A stretch of DNA of 64,000 nucleotides. Origin: Abelmoschus esculentus (taxonomy: Eukaryota > Streptophyta > Magnoliopsida > Malvales > Malvaceae). The DNA is taken from NCBI GenBank assembly GCA_035048815.1, contig JAUCBN010000055.1, positions 255,501 through 319,500 of the forward strand. The letters are read 5' to 3'. This document shows, piece after piece, positions 11,926 to 24,156 of the stretch. A program made the position numbers and the translations under genes. The notes beneath the pieces were generated by a model. The model had not been told where the DNA came from. It searched no databases and worked only from the letters and a program-made list of their open reading frames with translations. Each line of letters begins with the position of its first letter. Position 1 is the first letter of the stretch.

Positions 11926-14900
11926 ATGCAAAAGGAGAATAATACAGCCCTCTCACCGACTGCTACTTCTCGGGTTCGGCACCGTAAACGGTCTAATGAG
12001 GTTGATTACTCAAATGTTGTGTGATTTGGTTTTTAATTGGCCATGGATTCGTGATGTTTTTTTTAATTTCTGAAATTTCAAATATGCTATCAGGTTATTC
12101 CAGAACCTAGCAAAGCAAATGGTGGGAAAATGCTTGTTGATGACCGTAACAAATACAAATCAATGTGGATCCGGACATACTCTACTGTTTGGATGATTGG
12201 GGGTTTTGTATTAATCATCTACATGGGTCACCTCTATGTTACAGTTATGGTGATGGTTATCCAAATATTTATGGCAACAGAGCTGTTCAATCTACTGAGG
12301 AAAGCACATGAAGATAAGCATCTTCCAGGTTTTAGGCTGTTAAATTGGTTAGAATGCTACCTTTTCCTTGAAATGGCTACCAAGATTTTTCAATCTGTAA
12401 AAAAAATCTTACTAGCATATTTTTTTCACATCATTATAATGTTTTTAGCTTTGCTTTTATGGGCACAGGCACTTCTTCCTCACCGCAATGTTGTTCGTAT
12501 ATGGTCGCCTTCTCAGTCAAACTCTCGTCAATACCGTAACTTCGGATAAATTTTTGTATCAGTTTGTCAGCAGCCTTATCAAGTATCATATGGCTATTTG
12601 TTACTTCTCGTACATTGCAGGTTGGTTAATCATATATTTTATGTTTCAACTGAAAGTATGGAGGATTAATCATGTCAAGCATTCATCAATTGATAATGAT
12701 ATCCTAAATTTCTCTTTGGAACAAAGTGGGACTACTTGTTCTTTCTGCGAATATCTTTATTGTTTTCTAATATGTAGATGGTTTCTTACTTGTTGTATGA
12801 TGATTGCGCGTAGAACTTCTTCTTTTTTTCATATAAAATAATATATATATTGATATTGATATTGATATTGTTATCTTTTTGGTTTTCGGTTATTGGGATT
12901 AGGTTTTATATGGTTTATTCTTACTTTGAAGAAGAAGATGTACAAGTATCAGTTTGGGCAGTATGCATGGACTCATATGATTCTGATTGTGGTGTTTACA
13001 CAGTCATCCTTTACTGTGGCCAATATCTTCGAAGGAATATTTTGGTAACTTTATTCCCTGAATCACCTTTATACTTTGATGTGCAAGCCGTCAAAATGAA
13101 AAAGAGAAAGTGGAAAAGATCTATGCTTTATAATTTTCAATAAATTCAAATGTCATCGGTACTTCAACTTTCTCTCTCAAATCTTCATATTATTATTATT
13201 CCAGGTTTCTTCTTCCAGCATCACTTATCATCATCAATGACATTTTTGCTTATATCTTTGGTTTCTTCTTTGGAAGAACCCCATTAATCAAATTATCTCC
13301 AAAGAAAACATGGGAGGGATTTATAGGAGCATCTGTCACAACTATGATCTCTGCATTTGTGGTGAGTATTGTTTCTCCCTTTATGTTGGAGCTGACTCCA
13401 TCTCATTTGTAGTTAGGGTTTCATTCATCTTTCAAGTTTACATCACACTAGTATCGCATGCCTAATAATGCAGCAACCCAGGTGTCTCTATAGATATTGG
13501 TGCTGAACATCCTTCTCACCGTACATTTGTAAAGGATTAGTGAAATGACTTGTACTCTTAGCAATGAATGTGTGAAAAGTTGACTCTAATCCTGTAATCC
13601 AAAGATCTGATTTTAAGAACTATTTTTTTCATTTTCTTTGCACTCACTCATTGTGCTCCTATACAGGAATACATGAGCCTTTAATGAAACCGGGAAAGCT
13701 TTGTTATTCGCCTTTCGTTTTTGTTAAATTTTCATCCCAGTATGTTGTCATTAACATGGAGTGAGTTTTTACATATGTAGCTTGCAAATATCTTGGGTCG
13801 TTTCCAGTGGCTAACCTGTCCCAGGAAGGTAATTATTGTATTCAACCTATTATCCTTTGATCCTTAAGAAGTATGCAAGTTTATTTTAAAGAAAAATTAC
13901 GATGAGAGGGTAATGATTGCAGGATTTATCAACTGGTTGGCTTCGTTGTGACCCAGGTCCATTGTTTAAGCCAGAGTCTTATACTTTACCGGGATGGATT
14001 TCTCAATGGGTAAGCTTTACATTTATATCTGAATTTAACCATCTCAGTTGAAGAGATCCCATGTTAACCATTTCAGGATGATAATCCTTTCAAAAATCTG
14101 TTGGTGTCTTCAGTTTATGTCCATTAGTTGAATGATTGGCACCTCAACTCAAAGTACTCGGGTCTCTTTAGGTCCTCTGGTCAAATTTGAGGACCATGAA
14201 CTTTGATATTGATAGGAAAGTTACTCGTGACATTAAAAGGGTGCAAAATGTTAATTTCCCATTTATAATGCTCCATCACTTGCTGCAGTTAACCTGGAAA
14301 GAGATCTATATTTTGCCGGTTCAATGGCATGCCTTATGCCTTGGTTTGTTTGCATCAATTATAGCACCGTTCGGGGGATTTTTTGCTAGTGGTTTTAAAA
14401 GAGCTTTCAAGATAAAGGTACAAACTTTTTTTCTTATTCTATTCAGATTTCAAGTTTTTACATAGCTTTCTTTTGGATAATGACTAAAGTGTTACCTGTT
14501 GACTATGAATATTGCGACAGGATTTTGGTGATAGTATCCCGGGGCATGGTGGAATTACGGATAGAATGGATTGCCAGGTGAGAAATCTAGACTCTTTATC
14601 CTAGTTAAGTACAATGATTTTATATTTTAGGTCTAACAAACTGACATATTGGGTCATCTAAATCGTAATGTAGATGGTGATGGCCGTATTTGCATATATC
14701 TATCTCCAGTCATTTGTTGTACGTGAGGGCATCTCAGTTGATATGATCTTGGACCAGGTAAAAATTGTCCATGTGGTTTTCCTGTTCTCGCTTTGGTCCA
14801 TCCAGACCAGTACTGATACAATCTATGTTCAGACTTTTCATTTTTCTTAAAGTACCTAAGTTTGGAACTCATGTCTAACACATGGATATAGGTATATGAT

Positions 14901-15578
14901 ACATAAGGATCCTCCGAATACATGAAAAAACATTAGAGAAGTCTAACCATATCCGTATCCAATACTCACACCAAAGTTCAAGTAACATAGGCTACACGTA
15001 GTATAAGCGTAGATAAGTTATACATGGTGTTTGTTGCTATGTGGATATTGACAAATCAAATACATGAAAATCTTTAAAAGTCTAATTATATCTGTATCCA
15101 ACCCTTGTACCCGAGTTCATATAACATAGACTACAATTAGTAGAAGCATAGGCTAGTCATACCTATATGGTGTTTGTTGTTATGCAGATATTAGCCAACC
15201 AAATACATGCAAGTCTTTAAAAAGTGTAGTCATACCTATATTTGACACTTAAACTCGAGTCTAAGTAACATAGGCTACAACTAATATAAGAATAAATGAG
15301 GTATCCATGGTGTTTGTTGCTATGCAGATATCGACAAACCCAAATACATGAAAAAGCTTAGAAAAGTCTATCCATACACGAATCCAAGTGACACAGATTC
15401 AACTAATATAAGCATTGATGATTATATATGGCATTGTTGCAATGCAGATATTGCCTAAACCAAATAACAATTGGTGTTTGTTGCTCTGCAGATCTTGACA
15501 AGTCTTAATCTTGAGGAACAACAAATTCTTGTGATGAAGCTTGGGCAGATCATGCAGGACAGAGTTGGACAGTCTTAA
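11926..15578 (+). CDS. CDS1: Phosphatidate cytidylyltransferase (CDP-diacylglycerol synthase), ER type
   Basis: Converts phosphatidic acid and CTP to CDP-diacylglycerol, the precursor of phosphatidylinositol and phosphatidylglycerol. Eleven coding exons: 11926-12000, 12094-12347, 12469-12620, 12903-13044, 13205-13361, 13781-13828, 13923-14009, 14289-14417, 14521-14577, 14674-14757 and 15492-15578. They sum to 1272 nt, 423 residues, close to Arabidopsis CDS1. A hydrophilic N-terminus with basic residues (SRVRHRKRSNE) precedes several membrane helices. The family signature is in exons 8-9: FKRAFKIKDFGDSIPGHGG followed by ITDRMD, with the Asp residues that bind metal and CTP. The ending EEQQILVMKLGQIMQDR is typical of plant members. 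All borders are GT-AG. Which of the plant paralogues it matches best is not determined. Confidence 0.93.
14910..15500 (+). repeat. Tandem repeat of about 140 bp that includes the exon 11 splice acceptor
   Basis: The last intron of the CDP-DAG synthase gene (14758-15491) has about four diverged copies of a unit whose end reads tggtgtttgttgctatgcag followed by atattgacaaa. Copies end near 15040, 15187, 15327, 15447 and finally at the genuine acceptor 15491, which continues atcttgacaag into exon 11. Four of the five copies keep the TGCAG acceptor; the first reads TGTGG. Confidence 0.8.
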
Positions 15579-16582
15579 AATATGTTTTGTCTTATAATCC
15601 TGTCTCTCTACAGCAAACAAAATGCTTATGTATATGGTGTTGTGTGATTCATATTTTTAGGCACAGAGGTATTCTTTCAGAGCTAGCTCTGTATAGTCAA
15701 GTAGTTTAACTAATGTATATGAAACGTGAATTTTACTAATGTTGTTTTTCATTAGTCAGTGACTTTGTTTTTATGATTGATTTGTTGTTTAAAAGCTCTT
15801 GTTTATTCACTCAATTTGTGATCCGGTTAGAACTGGGTAATAAAACATCAAAGGTTCTTTTTTTTAAAAAAAAATCAGATCTAATCACTAAAATATAAAA
15901 ATCCTTAAATTTCTAAAACCCATTTTTTCCCTTTTTTTTAAAAAAAAATCCACTTTTTAGTTTTTATAAAATTGATGTGACACAACAATTTATTATAATC
16001 TCATATGAGTTTATTATGTGCTTCGAATATTGTTAATGTTAAATATTATCAAAATAATTAATAAAATTTAAAAATCTTAAGGACTTAATATATAATTAAT
16101 TTGATTGAAATTTTATTTTAAATAATTTATAATTATATGTTAAGTCTTTAAATTTTTAATCTTTATTTATTAATTTAATAATATTTAATAGTATTTAATA
16201 TTAATAATGTTATGTTTATCGATGTTATATATATATATATTAGAATTTTTTCCCTCGTGTATTGAATACTTGAAGTAAAGCATGCCATTATGCAGACTAT
16301 ATCTAGTTCTGTTTTTGATTACGTGGAATATCTCCGTATCTATTTCATTAAATTCAAAAAACTTGTACATCACGTCTTAGCCCTGGTACAGACAGTCTGT
16401 ACCAAATAAATTGCCTTAATAATCTCCCTTGATTTTCTGGGAGATGACATTAAGATGAAGACATTAGGTTATATTTTTCGGTGTTTAATATATAATAATT
16501 CAAGCACACCCAAAAGTCTAATTCTAACTTCAGTTCGAGTGAGACAGCCAGACAGGAATCAAAATTCTTTGGCAATCTGTTT
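15579..16582. other. Intergenic, AT-rich
   Basis: Contains the 3' UTR of CDP-DAG synthase to about 15830, then poly-A/T runs, an AT-microsatellite near 16228-16240 and the promoter of the DUF506 gene. No gene seen. Confidence 0.5.
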
Positions 16583-17392
16583 ATGGCTATGATGTGGAGG
16601 ATGAATAAGATAGCAATGGCTTTCAACGAAGCAGCACGCCTCTGCGGTAGCAGCGGCAGCGAGCACTCGCCGGAGGACCCGGCAGACCTCTCGGATCTCG
16701 TGAATTCGTTCTTCCAGAGTGGACCCGATGAACCAACGTGTCATCAAGAGCAAGACGTCTCGGATGGTTATCTGTCGGAATCCGAGATGAAAACCATGTT
16801 GCTGGGTTTGCTGCACTACGACAAAGAGGACGATGTGAAGCAAATAGTTCGAAAAGAGACAGAAGAAGCATGTGAGATGTTCATAGGGCAAGGGTTATCC
16901 GAGGAATTTAGGCGTCAGCTGATGTCTCATCTGCGCGACAAGGGCTTTGATGCCGGTTCGATCTTTTTTTCTCAGTTAGCAATTACTAGTATCATTTTTG
17001 GATTGGAGCAGTAATTATATTATTTAACAGGTTTGTGCAAATCCCGGTGGGACAAATTCGGACGAAAACTACTGTCTGGATCCTACGAATACGTGGATGT
17101 CTATACCCATGGTACTCGGTACATCGTGGAGGTAAATCTGTTGTCACACTTCGAAATAGCTCGACCAACAGCAACATACGCTTCATTACTTGAAATGATC
17201 CCACCCATCTTCGTTGGTAAACCCAAAGAGCTGAAGCAGGTCGTGAAGCTACTGTGCAAGGCAATGACGGAGTCCATGAAAGCCAAGGACATGCACTTGC
17301 CTCCGTGGCGGCGAAGCATCTACATGCAATCCAAGTGGTTCGGTCGTTACAAGCGTAGCGTGACTGTCGTTCCCCTGAACAGGTACATTTGA
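16583..17392 (+). CDS. DUF506 (PDDEXK-like) family protein
   Basis: Two exons, 16583-16955 and 17031-17392, give 244 residues. Acidic N-terminal half with Ser/Glu/Asp runs (SDLVNSFFQSGPDEP, DVSDGYLSESEMKTML), then conserved DUF506 blocks: EFRRQLMSHLRDKGFDAGLCKSRW across the splice, EYVDVYTHGTRYIVEVN, FEIARPTATYASLLEMIPPIFVG, and the tail LPPWRRSIYMQSKW. The fold is called PDDEXK nuclease-like, but nuclease activity is not established. One Arabidopsis member, RXR3, has been reported as a repressor of root-hair growth. The short C-terminus (RYI then stop) comes soon after the last conserved block. No gene symbol is assigned. Confidence 0.88.
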
Positions 17393-17996
17393 TGGGTTGA
17401 AAGTTATGTCTTTGCCTGCTGCCTGCTGCCTGCTGCTTTTGACTAGGATTCTATTAGGAATAATAAACTAATTCAACTTTTAGAATGATTCGTTGTAGCT
17501 TGGATTACATTAGTTGATTGGAAGTGTGTAGCTTCAAAGACATTTGTTGCTGTCAAACTATGAAAATGTTAATTAAATTAAATTATTTTCTCTTTGATTT
17601 CAGGATAGAGCTAAAAATATAAATACTTTAAAATAGAAAATAAATAAATTATTTTTAAAAATATATACAACAATAAAAGTAAACTCTTTATCTTATATAA
17701 CTTGTTCCTGAATTTAAATCGACTTAAAAAAATAAATTTCGACACTAAAATGTCGACATTTTGGACCATATTTTCATGTGATTGGCTTTGTCTAGTGATT
17801 ATAGAATGTGAGGCTCCATGTTCATCTCATTCACTTGCAACCCGGATCTTCAATCCGACCCGAACTCCATCAACATAAAATAACAAAGGAAATGAATCCA
17901 CTTGTCCCCTGGGTGGAACTGGAAGGGGAAAAAACCAAGGGGGAGATCTAAAAAAATTATCTTTAACATCGACACCGATCTGACGCGAACGAGTCA
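17393..17996. other. Intergenic between the DUF506 and EAR-motif genes
   Basis: Holds the 3' flank of the DUF506 gene, including a short ctgcctgctgcctgctg run near 17417, and the promoter and leader of the next gene. No coding region seen. Confidence 0.45.
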
Positions 17997-19976
17997 ATGG
18001 AAGGAGTGGGGGCTCGATTCGGGCGGTCCTCCACCCGGTACGGACCAGCCACGGTGTTCACTGGACCGGTTAGGAAATGGAAGAAGAAATGGGTCCACGT
18101 TTCCCCATCTAACACCGGCAGCAGCAACAACAATAATCACTCTCAAAAGAACAATAATAATCAACACAGCACCAACGGTGCTTCTAACGGTAATAACGGA
18201 TCTCGTCTCGTGCTTTTTAAATGGACCCCTTTATCACAAAGCCAAAACAATGATTCCAACAAGGACGATGATGTGGCGGCGCCAGACGAACCTCCGAGGC
18301 GGAAATTTAAATACATTCCGGTATTCTCTTCCTTGGGTTTTCATCAATTTGAGTTTTTGTTTTTACTGAATTCAGTTTATTGGTGTTTTTCTCCTTCTCA
18401 GAATTAGGATTTGATTTTGGCTGTCTTTTGTATAATTGGTTGAGTTGTTACCTGGGTTTTGATTTGATAAATGTTATGCCTTTCTTCAAGGGAAGTAGGA
18501 ACTATGAGTTAACTTGCTGTTCACTGCTCTACTGTGTGGAAAGAAAATGTAAATGAAATTTAAGGGAATGCTATTGATCAATGACTGCTAGTTTAGAATT
18601 TTAATATTTATATAGTTGTTCACTGCTATGGTACTCGAATTTAGGTGTGAGTATTCGATATGGATATGTATTTGACACGAGTACGGTTCGATTTTCCAAG
18701 TTTTCCCATGTACTGGGAGGACATATCCTTGTATCCATGTTTCAAACATGAGTATTTCAAGAAGAATGAAGAGTTGCTATGAAGAGTCTATAGTTTGGCG
18801 TGAACTTGATGCATTGGAGTTTCCTTTCGGTCTTGTCGTAAGTTCTTCCTAGAACCATAGCTTTTTTATCACCAAATTTTTAATTAGATAGATAATTTGA
18901 AAATTATGCATGGCAGCATAAGGGTACAAATTTGACCTCATAGTCATAGATCAAGTCTGAGATCCGGAAAGCTTTTGAAACCGATAATATAATGATATTG
19001 AAACTGTTGGAGTGGAGATAGAAAGAGAAGAGGACTGAGACTAGCATCTCATTTCTTATGCTCTGACTAATCTGATTCTAACTGCACCCTTTGCAGTTGC
19101 TTTAAGTTGAACGTGGTTGTGGTAATGCATGGATGATAGACCTATCTGATCTAATCTAGTATGTGAAGTTATAGGAGCTGAATCATTTTAAGTGGCGCAT
19201 TATACAATTTGTTCTTTGGGCTGTAATTGTATTGCTTGTATGTGCATAATACTTAATGTCTCTGTCTTTGTTCATATCAAACACCGAGAATGTTTGCTTT
19301 TGTCTGGCTATTTTGATTTCCTTTAAAGGTTTCAATTGTATTATCTGTATATGCTAACAATCACAGGCTTGTCAAACTCCTTTGCATAACAGTTCTTGGT
19401 GGAAATAAGTTCTAAGATCAGTTCAGATTATTAGCATATTTATTTTGACTGCTTGAACATTCAGATTGCTGTGCTAGAGGAACAGAACAAGGAAGCTGAT
19501 GAAAACATTGATGATGAAGCTAAACCAAGTGAGGCAGAGCCAATTTCCAGGAATGATGGTTTTGACGAAAAACCTGACATTAACGACACGCCAATGGATG
19601 AAAGTCAGGTGAGCAGCAAACTCTCATTCCATATATAGTCATTTGAAAGGGGGGATGGGGGGATTGGGACAGGACCTATTGGTCCGGTCCTTTTTGTTTT
19701 CGTTTTTTAAGGAACCGATACATAAAACATAATTGATAAATGACATCTCATCATGCTGATTCATGGAGAAGACTGATGAAACTGAAGGCAATTTGACTTT
19801 TGTAGCACTATTCTCAAAAAAAAATTCATATGTAATGGTTACTGGTTAGTTCCATAACCACTGAGAAATTTCCCTTTTGAGTTGTATGGTTTAATCCTAG
19901 TTTTCTGTCTCAGGAGGATAATAAAATCGTGCGGCAAGATCTAAACGAAAGCACTTTGGATTTGAGTTTGGGTTGA
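17997..19976 (+). CDS. Plant protein of unknown function with C-terminal EAR motif
   Basis: Three exons, 17997-18320, 19465-19608 and 19914-19976, encode 176 residues. The N-terminus is basic and aromatic (RFGRSSTRYGPATVFTGPV, then RKWKKKWVHVSP). An Asn/Ser-rich linker follows, then RLVLFKWTPL and a basic RRKFKYIP stretch. The second half is acidic. The last residues are LDLSLG, which fits the LxLxL EAR repression motif that recruits TOPLESS-type corepressors, and just before it is DLNEST. This architecture suggests a small nuclear adaptor or transcriptional co-repressor, but I recognise no DNA-binding domain. Intron 1 is long (1.1 kb). Function is inferred from the motif only. Confidence 0.8.
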
Positions 19977-20695
19977 ACAGAACTTGATGTCGAGCCTGAT
20001 TCGAAAACAAATCGCAATGGACAATTGGAAAGAGTGAAAACGAGTAGCAGTGGGACCTGATTGAGTATAGCCTCGCAGTTCGTTTCTGCTAATAGATGCA
20101 AATGATAAGTAGACATTAACCCTCTTGTTCAAAGCATTTTTCTTAGAGATTCAATTTTCCACTCGGCCTTAAAACCTGCATTCTTTTGTCTTAAGCTAGA
20201 AGACATTGAAATGGTTTGTCTTTGTATTTTTAGTCTCTTTATATTTGACACTCCATTTGTGACCTGTTTGCAACTTGTATTGATTGAAAACATAATCTAT
20301 TTTCTGTTGTTTCCCTTTAGAGTTTGGACATACAGGTTAAATTGGTTATCTCAATAGCTTTTTAATGAAAATATTTCGAAAACTTTGTATAACTTGTAAC
20401 CATTATCAAAATGGTCCCATCTTACAATTCTCCCTTCCCCCTTTTTCTCGAGAATCTGTTCATTCATATATGATTTCTGTATAAAATGAGATGAGGGGAT
20501 TTCACTTCAAGAATTTAGCAAATTAAGAAACAGAGCAAAGAAAAGAAAGGAACATGTCCAACGAAATTGAAACCCAGTACAGACAGAGAGTAAAAGGACA
20601 AACCAGGGATTTAGATAACGGTTCGCTATTGAAAACGTGACCTCAGCTACAATTTAAATCCCGGGACAAACCAACGTTTGTTGTTATGTGAGAAG
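19977..20695. other. Convergent intergenic region (3' ends of EAR-motif and IBR1-like genes)
   Basis: Two genes end towards each other here. The stretch probably consists of both 3' UTRs; there is no supported gene. Confidence 0.5.
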
Positions 20696-22504
20696 CTAGA
20701 GTCTCGAAGAGGTTCCTCCTGCTATGATCAAGATTTCTCCTGTAATGTAAGAAGCATCATCCGAAGCTAAGAAAGCAGCAGCGCCTGCTATTTCTTCAGG
20801 TGTGCCAAGTCTTTTCAATAGCGTTACATTCTCAAAGGATTTTCTCTGCAACAAATTCCCCCATTCGGATTTCATTGACGTACAAATTAAACCAAATTTG
20901 ACTGCCATTCAAATGATGTCATGTAATCTTATTTTAAAATAATAAACTTACCGTGGCTTCGTTTGCTGTTACGAAAGCTGCAAAACGGGTCGGTACGAAA
21001 CCAGGAGCGATAGCATTGACTCGAACATTAGGGGCCAACTCAGCCGCCAGAGCCTGACAAAGAATCAAACAACATAGCTAGATTAGCATTATCATTGTGG
21101 TTGAAAAGTGTTTTTGAAAGGTTAATTATTTAGTAAACGTGTTTAATATTGCTATAGAGAGTGCCGCGGAGAAATATAAACCAACCTTGGTGAGACCAAA
21201 AAGGGCTGTCTTAGTAACCCCATACATGGCCATATTAGGCTGAGGATGATAACCACCGTATGATGAAACAAAAATAATCGATGAACCTTTCTTCAAATGG
21301 GGAGCTGCATCCTGCAATTATACAACGGAAACATATTAGCTTCAGAAGAAGTATGGATGCTTTGACATTTAACATTTAATCCTCTTTAGTGAGCACTTAA
21401 TTACCTTGGCTAAGAGAGTAAGCTAAGGTAATTAAGTTTACTTTGTTTAACATTTAATCCTCTTTAGTGAGCACTTAATTACCTTGAGAAGAAGTATGGA
21501 TGCTTTGACGTTTGTTTCCCATAGCTTGTCGAGGATAGATTCTTTGGTTTCCAGCAGTGGCACATTAACTGGATTTACAGCAGCATTGGATACAATCACG
21601 TCTATTTTTCCATATTTCTGAAACAAAAACCATGTAGTTAGAAATAGCAATCCAACTAACAATTAACATGTATGAGCCAAGATTTAGGGTTAGGGGCAAA
21701 AATTATATATAGCTCCGTCCCCGGCAATCAACTCAGTGAAAAATAAAATTGGAGTGTGCTGCCAAGTTTATTAGAGTTTTTCCTTTCCTTTTTTTTTTTG
21801 TTAGTGATTGGTAGTAGATTCTTCATTGACTAACCTCAACAGTCATGTTAATCAGATTCTTCCTTTGCTGCGCATCAGATACATGGCAAACGACCCCCAG
21901 AACATGTATTCCTTTAGATTTAAGCTTCTCAACTGCTTCATCCACGTTTTTCTACAAGTATACAGCTCAAAAACATGATTAACATCCATCATCATATCCA
22001 AACAAAATCAAACAACAAGCAATTTCAATAATAATAATAATAATAAGTTCCAATTATAAGTTCCATCATTATTCAACTGTAAGTATGATCGGAATGTTTC
22101 GTTACTATTTTGCAAAGTAAAGCAGCATCACAGCATAAACAATCAATAAAAGATGAAGCAAATCCTATTAATTACAGATCACATCACAATCATTCATATA
22201 AAAATATTGACGAACTCTGATTCTACGTACTCTCAAAATTCCAAAGAAAGTAAGCTCAAAACTTCAATCACCACATCCAAAACAGATCAAACTGTAATCA
22301 CGATCACATCTAAATCATTTACTACTGAATATTTGAATTCAGATAAGATTGAAATTACTAAAAGACCTGTTTGCGAGAGGAGATAACGACCGATGCGCCT
22401 TCCAGAGCAAGTCGCTCCGCGATTCCAAAACCGATTCCTTGAGTCGAAGCAGTTATAATTGCAACTTTTCCTTCAAATCTTCTTGCTGCTACTTTGTTCT
22501 CCAT
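20696..22504 (-). CDS. IBR1: Peroxisomal short-chain dehydrogenase/reductase, IBR1/SDRA-like
   Basis: Six exons on the minus strand, 22504-22367, 21951-21835, 21617-21483, 21311-21186, 21053-20952 and 20845-20696, encode 255 residues. It is a classical SDR: cofactor site TASTQGIGFG near residues 19-28, NAAVNP after strand 4, catalytic Ser near 146 and YGVTK at about 160-164. The protein ends SSRL, a PTS1 peroxisome-import signal, as in Arabidopsis IBR1 (SDRA1), which acts in beta-oxidation-like conversion of indole-3-butyric acid to auxin. The order of blocks and the ending TGEILIIAGGTSSRL match that family. The DHRS4-like name would also fit. Substrate is inferred from the homologue. Confidence 0.9.
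21344..21509. repeat. Duplicated exon end and inverted repeat within IBR1 intron 3
   Basis: A 23-bp piece identical to the 3' end of exon 3 (starting agaagaagtatggatgcttt) occurs at 21487-21509 in the exon and again at 21344-21366 in the intron. A 37-bp intron piece is repeated exactly at 21371-21407 and 21449-21485. Between them, cttaattaccttggctaa and its near-complement agctaaggtaattaag form a hairpin (about 21397-21436). Confidence 0.85.
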
Positions 22505-22610
22505 TTTCCTAAATTCAGAAACAACGTCGATGAAAACTGTAGAGTTTCTCCGTTTCGTGATTCAGGAAACCAGAGCTATGACTTGAAGAGTGAGTTCTTT
22601 CTACTATTCC

Positions 22611-22622
22611 CTATATATATAA
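22611..22622 (-). promoter_or_regulatory. Candidate TATA box of the IBR1-like gene
   Basis: On the minus strand the sequence reads cttatatatataggg, about 110 bases upstream of the start codon at 22504. The position would leave a leader of roughly 75 bases. Called from motif and spacing alone. Confidence 0.5.
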
Positions 22623-22755
22623 GTCGTCACCATTACTACTCCATTTTTAAATGTTTCTTTGATTTATATTTAAATGTAAGAAAATCAACTCGTTTTTGTA
22701 AGGAGATTTGACTAGTCAACCTGAACCAAATGTTTGTTAAGAAAATGGGTAAATT

Positions 22756-22960
22756 GCAATAAAGATCACTTAATTATGGGTATAGTTACATTTGAGTCAC
22801 CTAATTATTAAAAGTTACATTTAGGTCACTTATTTATGGGTAAGGTTACATTTGGGTCACCCAATTATTAAAGGTTACATCTGGATCACTCAATTATAAG
22901 TAAGGTTACATTTGGGTGACCCAAATGTAACTTTACCCATAATTAAGTGATCTCCATTGC
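22756..22960. mobile_element. Small inverted-repeat element (MITE-like)
   Basis: About 205 bp. The left end reads gcaataaagatcacttaatt and the right end, reverse-complemented, reads gcaatggagatcacttaatt; both continue into atgggta and a ttacattt phrase. Internally the phrase tacatttgggtcacc-aattatta recurs three to four times, and at 22909-22929 there is a perfect palindrome centred on gggtgaccc. No coding potential. Superfamily not assigned. Confidence 0.7.
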
Positions 22961-24156
22961 TATCATTTATAGTATCTATTCTAGAATATAATCTCCACCA
23001 TTTGACATTGATCGCTCAATCACTCTCTTAATATCGCTAGTGCTCGAACCCGCAACTTCTAAGAACATCAACCGTTCCTTTAATCACTTAGGCTAGAAGA
23101 ATCGTGCATTTTATATTTTTAAAAAGAATATCTAAAACAAACGTTTTACTCACTTAAACATTGTTACGAAAATATCTAAACATTGTTGTGAGATTTAAAT
23201 ACTTTAATACACGTATTAACAATTATATATCATCTTCTCTATTAAATATATATATATATATATATATATTTTAATATCTTATAATTATTATTATTTCTTT
23301 TCGCGCTTCCAATTCCAATGAGCGAATTAAATCTAAAAAATAATAATAAATATATTCTTGTAGTTTTTTGTTTTTTTTTTTTAATTTTGTTTGAATTCTA
23401 AAATGGCAGCTAGGAATCGCATGGTCAAGGTGTTTGAATTTGAACAAGCAAACGTAAGCAAATAAATAAAACAAGCTCCGAACATGAGTTTCTTTTTTAT
23501 GGATTTACATTTTTTATTATAATTTCACTATTTTATTCAGTATATATATCTTTTAATTTTGAAATTAATTTTTTCATTAATAACGTTAAATGTTTAATAT
23601 ATCTCATTTTTCTAAAATATATGTTTAATATCATACATACACTTAAATATTTTCCACAATTGAATAAATATTATAATTTCATTATTTTTTCTTGTCGAGT
23701 AATGTTTATAAAACTTTTTTTAATATTTAGTGTGATCTTCTAATGGTATCAATTTGATTTTTTTCTTATTTTTATAATATATTATTCAAATTTAAATTTT
23801 TCAATGATACTGACATTTTTTATTAATATCATTTGAATAATTCATAAGGTATATAGTTCTAATTAGACGCCCTTGTGGACTATATTAATTATATCTATAC
23901 AATATTCCAAAGTTGTTACACTCACCTGTAGTTTGGAACTTTGTTTTCTTGACCAATATAATAATAATATGCGCCATACCTATTTTAATTTAATCTAATA
24001 GTTCAAGATTAAATTATATATATCATAAAAAATTTATATAATTATTTTCTAGATACGATAACCTTCGAAATAATATTATTGAACACAAATTACTATCGAC
24101 GATTTATATCGTATAATTTTTTTATATCGAATATACCACTTAACCTATATTCATAT

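Larger units (their letters stand above)
22505..24156. other. Region between IBR1-like gene and truncated EHD gene
   Basis: Contains the IBR1 promoter, one MITE (22756-22960), an AT microsatellite (about 23250-23270) and about 1.2 kb of very AT-rich DNA. I searched it by eye for the missing EHD exons on the minus strand and found none. Confidence 0.6.
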
